The notes: generated by a model not told the origin, from the sequence alone. A stretch of 64,000 nt of DNA from Dermacentor variabilis (GCF_050947875.1 NC_134569.1:189778067-189842066); one strand, 5' to 3'; shown: positions 11,107 to 23,190, numbered from the stretch's first letter. Numbers and translations are program-made.

Positions 11107-12893
11107 TTGAAAGTTTACTGCTCATCTTTAAGGGAGGCTAAAGAAAAATACTATTCTCAAGATCTACCTTCACTACTTAAAAACAACCCCCAAAAATTCT
11201 GGCAGGTGATTTCACCCAATTGTGGCTCGCATCACATTTCACTAAGTGATGGTAATCAAGCTCAAATCAGTGACAAGGAATGCCCAGTCGTCTTTAATGC
11301 ATTTTTTCATCCATATTCACAATAGAAGACCATTCTAATCTGCCGGAAGTCGCTGATCTAGATTACCAGTACATGCAATCCATCGCTGTAACAGAGGATG
11401 GTATCAGAGGTCTCATAAATAACCTTAAGTTGATTACTTCTTTGGGTGTCGATAATAGTAACTCAAAAATTTTAAAGAATACAGTAGCGCTATCTAGCAA
11501 ATTCTTATGCAATATTTTCCGCCAGTCGTTATCATCAGGCCAGCTTCCCTTAGACTGGAAAATTGCCAAAGTGATACCAGTCCACAAAAGTGGTAGCAGG
11601 AACTCCCCAGAAAACTATCGTCCAATATCACTGACAAGTATTTGCTGCCAAATGCTTGAACATATCATTGCATCTCATATATATCATCTGGAATGAAATA
11701 ATTTTTTTCTTTATTAACCAACGTGGGTTTTGGAAAGGTTTGTCATGTGAGACGCAGTTACTAGAATTCACTACAGACTCATTTTAACATGGACCATAAT
11801 CTTCAAATAGATTGCTTTTTTTCTCGATTTCTCCAAAGCCTTCGACCGTGTGGCTCACTACCGTTTAATTTCCAAGTTATCCGTTCTCAAATTACACTGC
11901 TTAACGCTCTCCTGGATTCGTAACTTCCTAACAAATCGTCAGCAATTTACAGTCGTTAATAATTTTACGTCACCCCTTGTACATGTCAATTCCGGTGTAC
12001 CACAGTGTAGCGTACTAGAACCCTTGCTTTTTCTGATTTACATCAATGATCTGCCCAATAACTTCTCATCCTGCATGCGTTTTTTGGCCGATGATTGTAT
12101 ATTATATCGACCAAATCGCAGCCTTCATGACCATCGCATTCTTCAAGAGGACCTTCATCCCGTTACAAAATGGTGTGAAGACTGGCAAATGAAACTTAAC
12201 TCATCTAAATGCCAACTAATGACATTCACGCGAAAAACATCAATTCATAGGTTTTCCTATTATATAAACATAAATATAGTATCTCAGGCATCAGCATGTA
12301 AATATCTAGGCGTAAATCTTACACCGAGCCTTTCCTGGGCCGTTCACATTGCAACCATATGCACAAACGCTTCCAAATCTCTTGGGTATATTGGTCGCAA
12401 CTTGCGTAATTGCCTGTCTAACATCCGTAAATTGGCATTCGTATCATTTGTACGCCCTCAGCTTGAGTTTGCGTCCCCTATATGGTCTCCCTACGAAGAA
12501 TGCTTAATCCGCATGTTAGAAGTGATCCAAAACCGAGCTAGTCGATTTATTTCCCGAAATTACAGCTACCAGTCAAGCATTACTCAAATAAAACTCGACC
12601 TTTCCCTTCAATCACTGAGTAGCTGACGTGACACAGCACTCCTGTCCTTGCTCCATAGATATGTTCACCAAATCAAGCCATCAAACTTGCCACTGGAACG
12701 CGCGTCTTGCACATCACGGCGACTTTACAATGATTTAAGCCTCACTTACATTTTTGGCAACACTAACGCATTTAACTTCTCGGCTTTACCACGAGCGATT
12801 CGGTTATGGAATTCGCTTCTTAATAGCACTGTCACTCAAATGAGCAATGATAAATTCAGAAAACTACTGAACCTACAGTCTTCATCATAACAA
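11107..12893 (+). pseudogene. CR1 ORF2 reverse transcriptase, broken
   Basis: RT blocks in order: LPLDWKIAKVIPVHKSGSRNSPENYRPISLTS, then FLDFSKAFDRVAH (first catalytic Asp), SGVPQCSVLEPLLFLIYINDLPNN (usually GVPQGSVLGPLLF, so G to C and G to E changes), CMRFLADDCILYR (FADD-type box intact), and KCQLMTFTRK. The last part (12648-12890) ends with the CR1-typical ALPRAIRLWNSLLNSTV. Breaks occur near 11330, 11696-11850 and 12626. The altered PQG box and the breaks mean it cannot be active. Confidence 0.85.
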
Positions 12894-13256
12894 ATACATT
12901 CATCTGTACATGTGTCATGTCACATAATACGTGTCAAATACGGGTCATGACTTTCTTTTTCTTGTTATTGTGTTTCAATTTTGTTTGCTTTATGTGCTCG
13001 CGTTATGTACGTTATTTTGCGCGAGTGTTACATAGCTTTTTATGTTACCGTGAATTGTGCTTTTCATTCCTTTCCCGATAACTCTTTGTATTGATTTAGC
13101 GTTTTTATTTTTTACACTGTTTTGCAAGCGTGTGAGCATTAGAAACATTTTTAGCTCTCATATATCTGTTTTCTCTTGTCATTTGTTCAATGACGCCCCC
13201 CTTACTCAATGCTCCCCTTGGGGCCTGTAAGGTACTTTGAAATAAATAAATACATT

Positions 13257-13786
13257 TCATACCTGAAATGTTCTTTTTCATCAGTGAAATACGAATACAT
13301 CATGTTCTCACTTAAGCAGGATAGATCTTGGAATCATTACAGAAACGTGCGAAATTGTAAATTACAGTTCCTTTTACAGCCGCATTACTAATGCAGCTCA
13401 TCGTTTCATTTATGTGAAGTCCAGTGTTTGCATTGTGCATTTAACCTTTCTTGTAATTCTTGTAATATAAAACTTAAACCACAAATGACTACTGTTATTC
13501 CCCAGGATGAGTTTCTGATATCACGATTATATTTACGATATCACAGTCGCATCGCATAGTGCAGTTACCGAAAAATTAAATGCATAGAATGCCACATAGA
13601 CAAATTCATTGCCTGTGATTCCTAGTCTATCATTCGTGGTGTCTGTTATGGCTCGGGGTTGCATCACAAATTGTTCCAGCCACTGCACGACTCAGCTGTT
13701 TACACACAAATCTGTCTTAGTAGTGACGTAATGCAATTTTTTGTGTGCTACAGCATGCTACCGTGTTTGCATTTTCTTGCTCACTG
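13257..13786. other. No supported gene
   Basis: AT-rich spacer between the CR1 tail and a MITE; nothing recognised. Confidence 0.4.
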
Positions 13787-13788
13787 TA

Positions 13789-13994
13789 CAGAGGGGTCCA
13801 CTATTAAAGGGAACACTTTAGTGCACAGAATGTCGATTTTCCTTTCTAGAGACAGTACAATCACTTAGATTTGGAGCACATAACTTGTTGTTAGCTCTCA
13901 CCCTTCTGTGCAGTGCACTAAGATTGCTTCCGCAGCCACATGCAGCTGCCAGCCAAGTGAGGGTGAGTGTTCCCTTTAACAGTGGACTGCACTG
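13789..13994. mobile_element. 206-bp MITE with TA flanks (Tc1/mariner type)
   Basis: Terminal inverted repeats of about 29 bases with 4 mismatches: the left end starts CAGAGGGGTCCACTATTAAA, the right end read backward starts CAGTGCAGTCCACTGTTAAA, and both continue GGGAACACT. TA dinucleotides flank both sides (13787-13788 and 13995-13996), as expected for Tc1/mariner insertion. No coding capacity. Confidence 0.8.
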
Positions 13995-14085
13995 TACATC
14001 AGTAAAAGCACTCAAACTGCAGATGTCTCCAAACTTTATAGGAGTGCTTTCTCTGATTGCACATACAATTCTTTATTTATCGAGT

Positions 14086-14170
14086 TAACTTGGCAATGGC
14101 ATTCTGTTGCTGAACATGAGGTCGCAGGTTCATCTCTCGGTTCTCTTCCTACTGACGGAGCAAAAAAATA
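14086..14170 (+). mobile_element. Ruka-like tRNA-derived SINE fragment
   Basis: TGGCAATGGCATTCTGTTGC, then TGAACATGAGGTCGCAGGTTCATCTCTC follows the tick Ruka SINE head, with degenerate A and B box promoter blocks of RNA polymerase III. It is short and diverged. The call is by recall of the family consensus. Confidence 0.55.
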
Positions 14171-14492
14171 AGCAAAATGCTTATATACCAAGCTTTACTC
14201 ACGTTGCAGCAAACCTAATATTGATGTAAAACTTCCCCCGACATCATTCCTAATAAGCCTTTTGTTACGCTGTAATGTTAAACCTCATTTATCAGTTATT
14301 TTGTGGCTCGAGAAGGGAGGCTGTAGTTTGGTTATGTGCAATGCATAAAAAATTGCATGTGCAACTGAAGCAAGGCAGTTCATGTAGAAAGAACATGTTG
14401 CAGTATGTACTGCTCCAAGAAATAGGAAAATCTTTCAACCATATCACTGAAATATGCCTCATCAAATAGCACTGGAATGCAAATATCTTCAT

Positions 14493-15110
14493 TCACAAAC
14501 GCAATGCATGCTGAACTGCCGTGATGCCCATTTGTACGTGGAGTTGGCAGAAAAATGTAGCTGCACGCTTTAGGTTCTGATTCAAGGCCTTTTCTTTGTT
14601 TTTATCCATATTCTCTTCCAAGAATTTTTTCATGGATTCAGGGTATTTGATTTCCAGTACCCGCTCAGGACAACAGTTGCACTTTACTAGTCCATCTGGA
14701 CTTGCACCCATGTAAGGACGGCCTTCCATAATGAAAAGTACGCAGTGCCTCACTACCAAATTCTCACGAGTGGTTTAGTGGCTTTGATAATTATCTTGCG
14801 CTGCCACGACACATTGCTGGTGTTCGGACATTATTCTGCCGCATCACTTTTTTAGCAAGGGTCTCAAATCACGTGGGCACATCTTTGTCCTCAACGTCGT
14901 TACACGGGTACATATGCTGTAGGCAATAGAAGCTGTGATCATGCCTACCCTGTGGCACAACCAGAGAAGGATTTGCTTGACCTCGTGTTAACTTTCAATC
15001 ATTATATTGTCTTCGTGACTCTTGCTTTCCTGCAAGTGTTCAAGTAGCTCTTCTGTTGTCACTTCACCACTGATGCCAATAAACTCCTTAACTCCTTCAA
15101 AGAACCATTG
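14493..15110 (-). pseudogene. YqaJ-type (PD-(D/E)xK) nuclease region
   Basis: The minus frame at 14759-14493 holds the nuclease core: RPYMGASPDGLVKC (catalytic Asp), VLEIKYPES (E-x-K) and FCQLHVQMGI (Q-x-x-x-QMG), the YqaJ/lambda-exonuclease signature. Upstream to about 15110, EFIGISGEVTTEELLEHLQ and RVGMITASIAYSICTR (the GRITAS-type box) plus VRTPAMCRGSA follow the usual order, but in shifting frames and with stops (for example at 14999-14997), so this copy is disabled. The family are 5'-3' exonuclease-like proteins; in arthropods they often carry an N-terminal SWIM finger, which is exactly what the exons farther right encode. Confidence 0.65.
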
Positions 15111-16605
15111 AGTGTTAAGTCTCTGGGTGCTGGCTCAGAAGTGGAGCATCCTGGTTATATGGTTGGCTCCAACATGGCTTATGTTGCTGAAATACATTTT
15201 TCCAGAAATAATGCACAAGTAACATTCACAGCAGCATGGAGAAAATTGGTATGCACAAGAAATATGATGAAGCAGATAAAATCTTTTGTCTTGGATGCAA
15301 AGTACACAGATGCTTGGACAATTAATTGCTGTGGTAGTCGTGACACCTACGTTTGAATTTGTAGTCAGCGGACACTGTTTAGAGGTTTCAAAGCAACATA
15401 TCCTTAGCAGCAAATGTTTGTAGCTGGAGAAATGCCTTGAAGACACGTCGGAGTCTATTCAAGAGTCGCAAGGTTTGGTGCAATCAACATTACATTTTGC
15501 TACATGTAGCTGCCTATGAAGGCTATTGGAAGGCATGAGCCTGGCTTACAACACCTCACACATCCTCAGATGTGTGATTAAAAATATGGTTAATATTTTT
15601 AAGGCTTAGCTAAACTCAGTGAACTGCCTAAAGCTTTACATAAATGGTACATCTTAGAACTGGTTATTTGCTACTGTGGTTATTGATCACGTGCTTTAAA
15701 GTAATGACGTTGCAACCACAACGAAACATTGCACACTGCCTGACTAAGCAATATATCGCAGTGCAGCTCATCAGGCGTGTCATCGACATTTCAAATACTC
15801 AGTATAGAAAGACTGCAAAATTAAACTTTTACAGTATTGGGACATATTTGCGCACTGAATTACTGCCAGTTGATAAGGACATTATGCTGATGGGCCAATC
15901 AGCTGCTGCTGGCCAGTCGTTTATGAGACTCAGATTCAAAAAGCCAAACCAAATTTGAATGCATACCTAATTCACTATCTCTGTCTAAGTGCATTTTTGC
16001 TGCAGATTGATAGCTGATATTCCCCAGAAGTCTCAAGTATGTTGACTTCCAGCTGGGGAGTCATTTTGATTTGTGCCTGGAAGATATAGCAACAAGAAAA
16101 GCACCAATGTTATGTTCTAGATGAAAACTTTGTAGTTGTTGAGTTGAGTTGATAGTGAGTAATTAGCATTGAGGTTTGTGCATTCATTTTCCCACCTCAA
16201 ACTTAATAAGCAAGCATAAAAATTCATATTTTCGCGTCATCAAAGAGTGCTACATCCTACTTCTGTTTAGAATAAGAGATGTCAAGCATTCACCTAAGGT
16301 GCGCATATTGTTAACTATACTCAACAGCTAGCACTAATGACTTCGTTCGTACTCTGTGCCTATGACAAAGGCATTTGTAAATACCATTTGCAGTACATAG
16401 TTTACAGTAAACCTAGTGCCTTTGTTGAAGTCATGAAACTGTTCTTGCAGCTTAAGAAAATGCAAACAGCAAGGCTATCTACAAGAGCATTTTCACCAAA
16501 CCAACATTGTAAGTAGAAATTGTGAGCTGCCCTTCATTTCAGCATTGGACTTGCTTTTTTCTCTCTCATTCCTATCAGTTTTAAAAGAATAATATATATG
16601 CAAAC
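15111..16605. other. Intron or linker of the SWIM/YqaJ gene; no firm exon
   Basis: Short minus-strand frames with acceptor-like ends exist (for instance near 16460 and 16065), but none carries a recognisable motif. Confidence 0.35.
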
Positions 16606-18684
16606 CTTCTTTTTACATGGAAGGTCGACTAGAGCTCTTGGTTCATACATTTGTTTAACAGGCTCTTAGTGCTCCTTGCCCCACTTCAGTGGCTGGTCAG
16701 TTGGCGAGAGCTTGTCGGAAGTCCTAGCAGCATTAATATGCAGCAGTACAGCTACAATGTGTTTACACTTGTGTTTTCTGTAAAATAAAAACCGTTAGGA
16801 TATATCAATTCCAAAAACATTAAATCTCACAAATTGGTCTTAGTCTTCAAGCATAATATTTTTCGGTAAATGATGCGTAATCATACATTCATTAATCTTG
16901 TCACCATGCATTAGAACAACGACTGATGTGAAGTTTCAGTCTGAAGGAATAACTTTTCTGCCAAGAATAATGATCCTTGCAGCCTACAGGTGACTTTTTA
17001 GTAAAAAGACACTTTGAAAACAAAAGCTTCACCGCATAAAAATAAACGGAACAGGATTGCATTTAAAACATGTTTGTATATGTAGTTTTCACCACATATA
17101 CAAAAAAGACTGGTGCTAGGCAAATATTTCTGCTAAATAGATATGACTTGACTACTGCATGGCTTGAATTCCGCAATTGGAACATGTGCCCCAAAGTTAA
17201 TGATGATGAGAATTAGCGAATAATTGATGTTACCTAACCACGTTACAGTTTATCGTGCAAGTAATGTGCGCTTCTGCAATAAAACAGTTGATCTGATAGA
17301 ATAGCGCTATCCCCCCTGCCATGGCAGACATTAGATAGATTTATTTGCAAGAAAAAATTGCCTAGGATGTCTAAATATCAAACAAAACAGTGCCAATGAC
17401 ACAGTGCATAATGTGCTTTCGGATGTCAGCTGGCAACTTAAGAATTATGGCATAAGCATTCTTTGCGAGTAGCCTAGTGCCGTGACGCGAAAAGTGTCAT
17501 GCATTTTGTGTGCTCAAAAATGCGTTATATGCAAAACTACGACATTTAATCATTATAATAGTGTGAATGTAGATGGGTAGCTTTATAAGCGATAAAGAAC
17601 AATTTAAAGCAAATGCAATAATACACTAAGGATACAGGAAAGAGAGGGGGACATAAGGAAGGTAACGATACAGGGATTTATGGAAAATGCACGGGGAAGC
17701 TTATGGTAAAGCAGAGCCAACTTGAAATTTGTGCGTTGACCAACTTGAAATTTGCAAGAGAGCCAGCTTAAATTTGAGGGTGGGCCAACTTAAGTTTCGG
17801 GGTAGGCCAACTTAAATTAGGGGGTATGCTTACACATGCTTGGACAAGGTTTCTTCCCAGCAGCTGGCCAGTGATCGAGTAGTCATACCCTGCTTTGCAC
17901 GAACAGCTGGCTCGATCTACCACCGCGTCGCAAACAGTAATCTTCACTTCATGAGGAGCACTGTTCATGGCAGTCGTTTGCAAGACAAACGCCAGAAAGT
18001 CGAAACGAGCGTTCTCAGCTGTTGCGACGGTGCACTCAACGACGTGGCCCGCATAATAAACCTCCTGCGCCTCAGTGAGGCACCGGCTCGTCTCGCACGC
18101 CTTGTCCACATACCGGTTGATGCTGCTCAGCGGTAATGCAACTGCGAACAAAAATAATTTACAAGCAGGTTGTGTAAACTAATACATGTGACAGCACAGC
18201 TGCTACTGCGCTGCACGAAGAGACGAGCAGCCAGCAGGAAAGAAACTCCAGCAATTACCACCTTCAACTCGTTCGTGTGCAGAAACGATAACAGTTAGCT
18301 ATTACATGGAAAACATGAAATCAAACAAGGTACGTCAGTGAGCATACTAGAAAACTGACACAACAGCTAGGGTGGTATTTTCTATGCTGTTCACTTTCGG
18401 ATGTAGTGTCACTTTCGGTAGATTTCGCGAGACTTGACAGCGCTCTTGGCACTCTGCTAAGATAGAAAGCTTGGCGCAGTGCCAAAGAAAACGCTGTCAG
18501 ACACATACGCGGACGCAAGCGGAGAACTCTTGTGAAACTATATCCGAAAGCGATCGTCCGAGCATCGCTTTCCAAGCATGCACGACGGAACGCGTGCTTT
18601 TCTCGTTCGCGCATTGAGGACGATTGTACGCACAAATGTTGTTTGCTTACCTGAAGCAGGATCACTGCTGTTTTCGTCGTTCAT
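16606..18684 (-). pseudogene. SWIM zinc-finger exons of the same SWIM/YqaJ gene
   Basis: Three exons join in frame on the minus strand. Exon 1 (18684-18651) starts with an ATG and reads MNDENSSDPAS. Exon 2 (18141-17889, acceptor after TTTTTGTTCGCAG) reads HEVKITVCDAVVDRASCSCKAG. Exon 3 (16777-16606, acceptor after TTTTTATTTTACAG) reads KHKCKHIVAVLLHI. Across the exon 2/3 junction this completes C-x-C-x6-C-x-H, the SWIM zinc-binding motif, which is strong support for both splice sites. Exon 3 then reads KWGKEH, an in-frame TAA (16668-16666), and EPVKQMYEPRALVDLPCKKK, typical of the region that links SWIM to YqaJ in tick proteins. The stop, with the frameshifts in the nuclease part, marks a pseudogene. 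Linking exons at 15.1-16.6 kb were not resolved. Confidence 0.65.
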
Positions 18685-18689
18685 CTGAA

Positions 18690-19460
18690 GCTTGCGGCAA
18701 GCAAACAGCGAACGCAAACACCGTGCTACGCGGTGCGACAAAACGAGCGCACTTTATCTGGGCGGCTGCCGAAACTCTAGTCCTGGCCGTGACGTCATCT
18801 GAAGCTCCCGCCAGGCGGCGCCACTCCTATTTCTCGGGGCTAATGGTCCGCTCTTGTTGCTGACGGTGCGTTGGAAAGAGTGGTTCGTCATACGCGCTCG
18901 CCTTCCTCGCCGCGCCAGCTCGCATCTCTTGCATACACGCACGGGCTCCGGCAGGCGCGCGTTCGGCCGTTCGGCTAAGCGCACGGAACGTATGCCTTGC
19001 CGTGTTCGATTTGGTTTCACGCTTCATGTTTGCGTGCACCTCGCGCCCGTGTGTGCCGAGCTTCTGTGCTTGGCGTTTGAACGGACGGCGCACGACTCCG
19101 GCTCTCAACGAAAGACGCCATGGCAAGGCATTGGTGCACAGGAGTAGCAAGCAAAGGGCGTTTTGTTGATGTCAACGCCCGTCCTGACTAACGTTCCGCT
19201 CTCGTTTAAAGTGAAAGCATTACCAGGCTCGCATTGCAGATATCGTCCGAACCTGCGAGCCCTGCCGGGAAGCCGCCGCCGTGCCAAGAACTACCGCAGC
19301 ACAGCAAACGAAGCAAAATGGAAACGCCCTCCTTGTGCACTGACCATCAGCAGCGAAACAGCTGAGCGCCGCACTTGAAATTTATCAAGTAGGTGACTTG
19401 GTCGCACGAGAGTGAGGGAGAACTTTGTCGGGTCACTCGGCGCGCCCTCAAGCAGGCGCC
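18690..19460 (-). promoter_or_regulatory. GC- and CpG-rich flank upstream of the SWIM/YqaJ gene
   Basis: Much richer in G+C and CG dinucleotides than its surroundings and directly upstream of the minus-strand ATG at 18684, so it may be the old promoter. The overlapping open frames on both strands here are best read as chance frames of GC-rich DNA. Confidence 0.35.
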
Positions 19461-19529
19461 ACGGTGTGGCCTCGCAGCCGCTCCTGCGGCTGGAGCCGTG
19501 GGCCGCGAATTTTTGATCGCGATTGAACA

Positions 19530-21660
19530 GCTTAGGACCAACAAATTGTCTAAGCGGGCTGACGAGAATTGCTTTAAACTAAACCCACAATAATGCCTGT
19601 GTATTTATTCTCGAACAAGAGAGGTATATTACCTGACCCGGCGATTTGTCTTAATCGACAACAGCTCCCTGAGTGCCGTGAACATAAATTAGTCTTGGGC
19701 CACATTTTAAACTTGAAATATGTGAAAGCGAAGTGCCTGAACACAAGGTATCTTGGAAATGCACATCTTGGGGAAGTGGCACAAGGTGCTTTTTGAGCTT
19801 GTATTAAAATCTCATAAGGTCACGTCTTGAATAGGAAGTCATAATTTAGAAGTGTGCTACACCTTGTGCTTTGAAGATGATACATTCGATTCACCACTAT
19901 GGTATCCTTCTTGCTACAGGTGCTTTCAAAACTAGTGATGTAGAAATCCTGTACGTTGAATCTAACGAATGGTCTCTACATCCACAAAGGACATATTTAA
20001 CTTTATCTTCCTACGCCCTGAAAGTTAAGTCTAATATACAGCATCCATGTCATTTTATTATTCGCGACATGTCAACACTTAGGCCGTCCCGCAACTGCCC
20101 AGCCATCCGACCACCTCTGTTGGAACCACTCAGAAAAAAACAAGGGTCCCTCTTTTAGAGAATGTCCTAATGGCTCCTACTCGGCTTGCACCGCCTAGCG
20201 AAAAGCAGACTATTCAGGGTGACATTCCTTTCATAGAAATATCGAAACGTCCACCTGAGACACACATATGTTAACAGTTTCTTGAACCCCAGGAGAAGTA
20301 CTCCTGTGCTGAACCATAAACAGATGCTTTGAAGTGTCGTACTCGTGTTGCCTACGCAGCTCTCGGGCTCTCATTTTTAACGTCTGGGGCACTAAATCCA
20401 CATACCGGTGTCGTTACAGCGGAAGCATACGCTACACCCTCGGCTATTCAACACGTGAGGCTCGCAGATGTCGCGAAGGTTGTTGTCTTCACAGACTTAA
20501 GTGTAATGAGAGCTCTAATTAGCCTACGAAAACACAAGAAATCCGTTTGAGAGCAAAAGCTGTACTCCTAGAGGTACATCTCCCAAGGTCAACTTCGGTG
20601 AGCTTTTGACCTTCAGCCGCCGGCGCAGTACGTGTGAGGGTGTAGCGTCACGTCACGTGATCTGCCGAGGAGAGGCGTCCCAGCTGTCCGAGCATCTACG
20701 CTGTGTACCACATCGCTAGCCTAGATGTAGTCCGAGGAAGCGTGAGCGCGCGCACAGATTACGTCAAGTTGGCGACAACAACACCGTCTTAGTTCGTCCG
20801 CTTGTTCGATGCACTGGCGCAGCCAACGTAACCGGACGCTGACAACGCGCTGAGATGCGCCCGGCTCGCCCGCACGCCAATAACGTTGGGCTTTAAACGC
20901 GCCCTGACAGCTGCTTCGGCGGTACTGGGTCGCTCAGTCTCGTCCTGGATGGAGCACGCGCCAGTGCGAGCGCGTCAACTTCGCCGCAGGCTCCAGGCGG
21001 AGTGAGCACTCTACCAGTAGAGCTCGCCGGAAAGCACAGAAGGACCATGTCTAACCATGCTTAGCAGAGATTTCGCTCGTACACTAGGTTCAAGCCACGT
21101 TGAACCCCAGACACAGTGTTTTTTCTTATGCTGGGTACACGGCCACGAAGGTATAAAAGACAACGGAACTGCTGACGAAAACGCTACGTCAGAAAATATT
21201 AGTGACACAGATGCGAATATCCCCATCCCTGCCACAGACCTAATGAATTTTCTATGCCGTAAGCTGAGGCAACATTGGCAAAGAAAGTGGGACACCCAAG
21301 TATTGAATGAGCTATACATGACTTAACCAAAATTAAGGAACGGGATAAGTGACAACAGCATGGTACAATGAAGTGCTTGTTTGTTGATTAAGAATAGGAC
21401 ACACTTTTAGGGTACTCACTCTTACCTCTGCATTGGGACGGATCCTCCGGTTTATATTAAGCACGGCAATATTCTCACAGTTCTTCGTGTTCTTATTCAA
21501 TGCCCTGAAATATAACGAGACAGGAAAAAGTGTTTCCCTTCTACATATCGAGAAAACATACCTCTTCGCCCGGCAGGAACCTTTTTTTAATCCGAAAATA
21601 GCCTCAGAGTTGTTTGCTGAAACAGACACCCTGAAAATCATTTGGCCAGGTAATTCTTAG
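19530..21660 (+). pseudogene. 5'-truncated, broken copy of the RNase H-bearing LINE
   Basis: Matches the C-terminal half of the intact LINE ORF2 at 30395-34117 in order: SKRADENCFKLNPQ; LATGAFKTSDVEILYVESNEWSLH; RVAYAALGLSFLTSGALNPHTG with TAEAYATPSA and VVFTDLSVMRAL (RNase H); FLCWVHGHEGIKDNGTADENA; and the terminal AETDTLKIIWPG. Many stops and frameshifts occur, and a GC-rich block (about 20573-21047) interrupts the RNase H. The 3' UTR stops where the LTR element begins at 21761. Confidence 0.85.
20573..21047. other. GC-rich insert in the broken LINE copy
   Basis: Alignment by eye to the other two LINE copies shows about 475 bases with no counterpart, richer in G+C than the LINE. No coding frame, clear terminal repeat or tail was found. 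It could be a SINE-like or unknown element. Confidence 0.5.
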
Positions 21661-21760
21661 CACGCGATTAACATCGGTTGTATTGAAGAGCTCTCTAGAA
21701 GGTATACTGTTACTGTTATGCTTTGTTTGATAATGTTTTAAGGAAACCCAATTGCCATAT

Positions 21761-21900
21761 TGTTACGGAAGGATAAACAAAAAAATCGCGAGACGCTGGC
21801 TGCTTGGTGTTGTTGCTGGTCAGCCACCTTAAGTACATTCACTCTGCTTGTGTATATATTGTAAATACAGTCTGTCAATACTCTCAACATTCCCGTAACA
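21761..21900 (+). repeat. Complete 140-bp LTR (TGTTACGG...CCGTAACA)
   Basis: The unit starts TGTTACGG and ends CCGTAACA, a perfect 8-bp terminal inverted repeat with TG...CA ends. Immediately after it comes TATTGGTTGGTGAAGGTG, a TGG-containing stretch suited to a tRNA primer-binding site, then gag. It is therefore the 5' LTR. No second full copy is in the window; a diverged end of a related LTR is at 48028-48085. Confidence 0.75.
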
Positions 21901-21976
21901 TATTGGTTGGTGAAGGTGCGGGGTACCACGCTTGGAAACGGAACTCCGCAGTGTACATCGCGTCACAGTCCCCACT

Positions 21977-23190
21977 ATGAATGACGGTGAGCACGTGGTA
22001 TCAACGTCGTTGCTCCGTCCAACGTCACCGTCGCCAGCTGCGTCGCTGCCCCTTCGGTTGTGGTTGTGCAACCAACCCAATGATCCTGGAACTTTCTGCT
22101 GGACCGATGGCGCCGACGTTGAGGAGTGGATGGCTATGTACAAACGCGTGAGTGGAATCAACAGATGGGACCCTACCATTGTGCTAGCTAACCTGTTGCT
22201 CTACCTAAGAGGCGCGGCAAAGGTGTAGTACGAAAACCACGAAGAGGAGCTAACCAGCTGGGACCAATGCAAAGAGAAGTTGACTGAGTTTGGCAAACCA
22301 GCCCGCCGTTAAATTGCCGCAAAGCAGGAGCTGGCCTCGCATGCCCAATCCTCCACGGTGTCCTATGTCTCGTACATCCAAGACGTGCTGGCGCTTTGTC
22401 GTAAAACGGATCACGACATGACAGAAGTTCGAACGTCGGGCACGTGCTAGAGGGCATTGCTGACGACGCCTTTATTCTGCTCATGTGCGAAAGCGCCTCT
22501 ACAGCTGATGCTATCATCAAAGTGTGCCGACCGGTGGTTGCAGGACGCGTCGGCCAAGAGCCGACGCGTCCTGCAACCATTCGCCAGACTTCCCAATACT
22601 GCCTAAATGTTGACGTGTGAAGATCAACCCGCACAGCAGCATGCGTTGCCACCAAATGACGTGATGCGAATCGTACGGCGTGAACTGGATGCGATGGGCG
22701 GATGGCGCACCCAGGTTTCTGTTCATGTAGTCCTGATGCAACCCCTTTTTCATTTCCCCTCGTACAAACCACCGTTCGCCAGGAACTTGAAAACATTGGT
22801 CTGCATTCTGTTTGTGCTGTCGCCAACACAAGAGCCATCGAACGCCCTGCTGCTATTTTCGCTCCACCCCGGCGCTTCTCTCCGCGTTATCCCAACCCGA
22901 CTGTGTGGATAACTGCGGACGACCAGCGCACATGTTTCACTTATGGCATTGGTCATGTCGCCCGATACCTCACACGCCGAGAAACCTGAGCCGTTTTGAT
23001 AGAAATGTCCGCAATGTTTCGCCTACCGCCCAGTCTAACAGCGCCGACAACTCTGCTAGGAACACCTGGTGCACTCGCTCACCATCACCGTGCAGACACT
23101 AGTCTCGTTCACCGCCAACACGTCTCCATTTTCCCTTTCGCCGCAGCCAGGCCGCGTTTCGTCTCCTGGGGCTTTTGGCCTCACCCTTTC
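21977..23190 (+). pseudogene. Ty3/Gypsy-like gag remnant
   Basis: Reads DVEEWMAMYKRVSGINRWDPTIVLANLLLYLRGAAKV, the capsid-like opening common in tick gypsy-type elements, then a TAG (22227-22229) and in the same frame YENHEEELTSWDQCKEKL. After frameshifts, AKQELASHAQSSTVSYVSYIQDVLALCRKTDHDM follows. Near 22915 a degenerate zinc knuckle (CGRPAHMFHLWHWSC) survives. Gag would build the element's particle. No pol follows, so the copy is truncated. Confidence 0.7.
22535..22579. repeat. Perfect 20-bp inverted repeat with 5-base loop
   Basis: Arms 22535-22554 and 22560-22579 are exact reverse complements. It lies inside the gag remnant and replaces sequence expected to code, so it looks like a template-switch or palindrome-forming mutation. 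Confidence 0.9.

Larger units (their letters stand above)
8690..13256 (+). mobile_element. CR1-like LINE, nearly full length but decayed
   Basis: In order: a 5' region with a repeated 51-base segment, ORF1 with a 2A-like motif, an APE-type endonuclease, reverse transcriptase, and a 3' end with an AATA-type tail (13239-13252). This is the CR1/L2 layout without RNase H. Several stops and frameshifts split ORF2. The 5' border is approximate; the GAAGGAAGGAAGG run near 8725 may belong to it. No target duplication could be identified. Confidence 0.8.

Noticed and set aside
18754..19150. Several overlapping open frames on both strands
   Set aside because: GC-rich DNA gives long chance frames; no domain or splice support.
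22188..22838. 216-codon minus-strand open frame
   Set aside because: Antisense to the gag remnant and spanning the palindrome; the sense strand carries the recognisable gag motifs.
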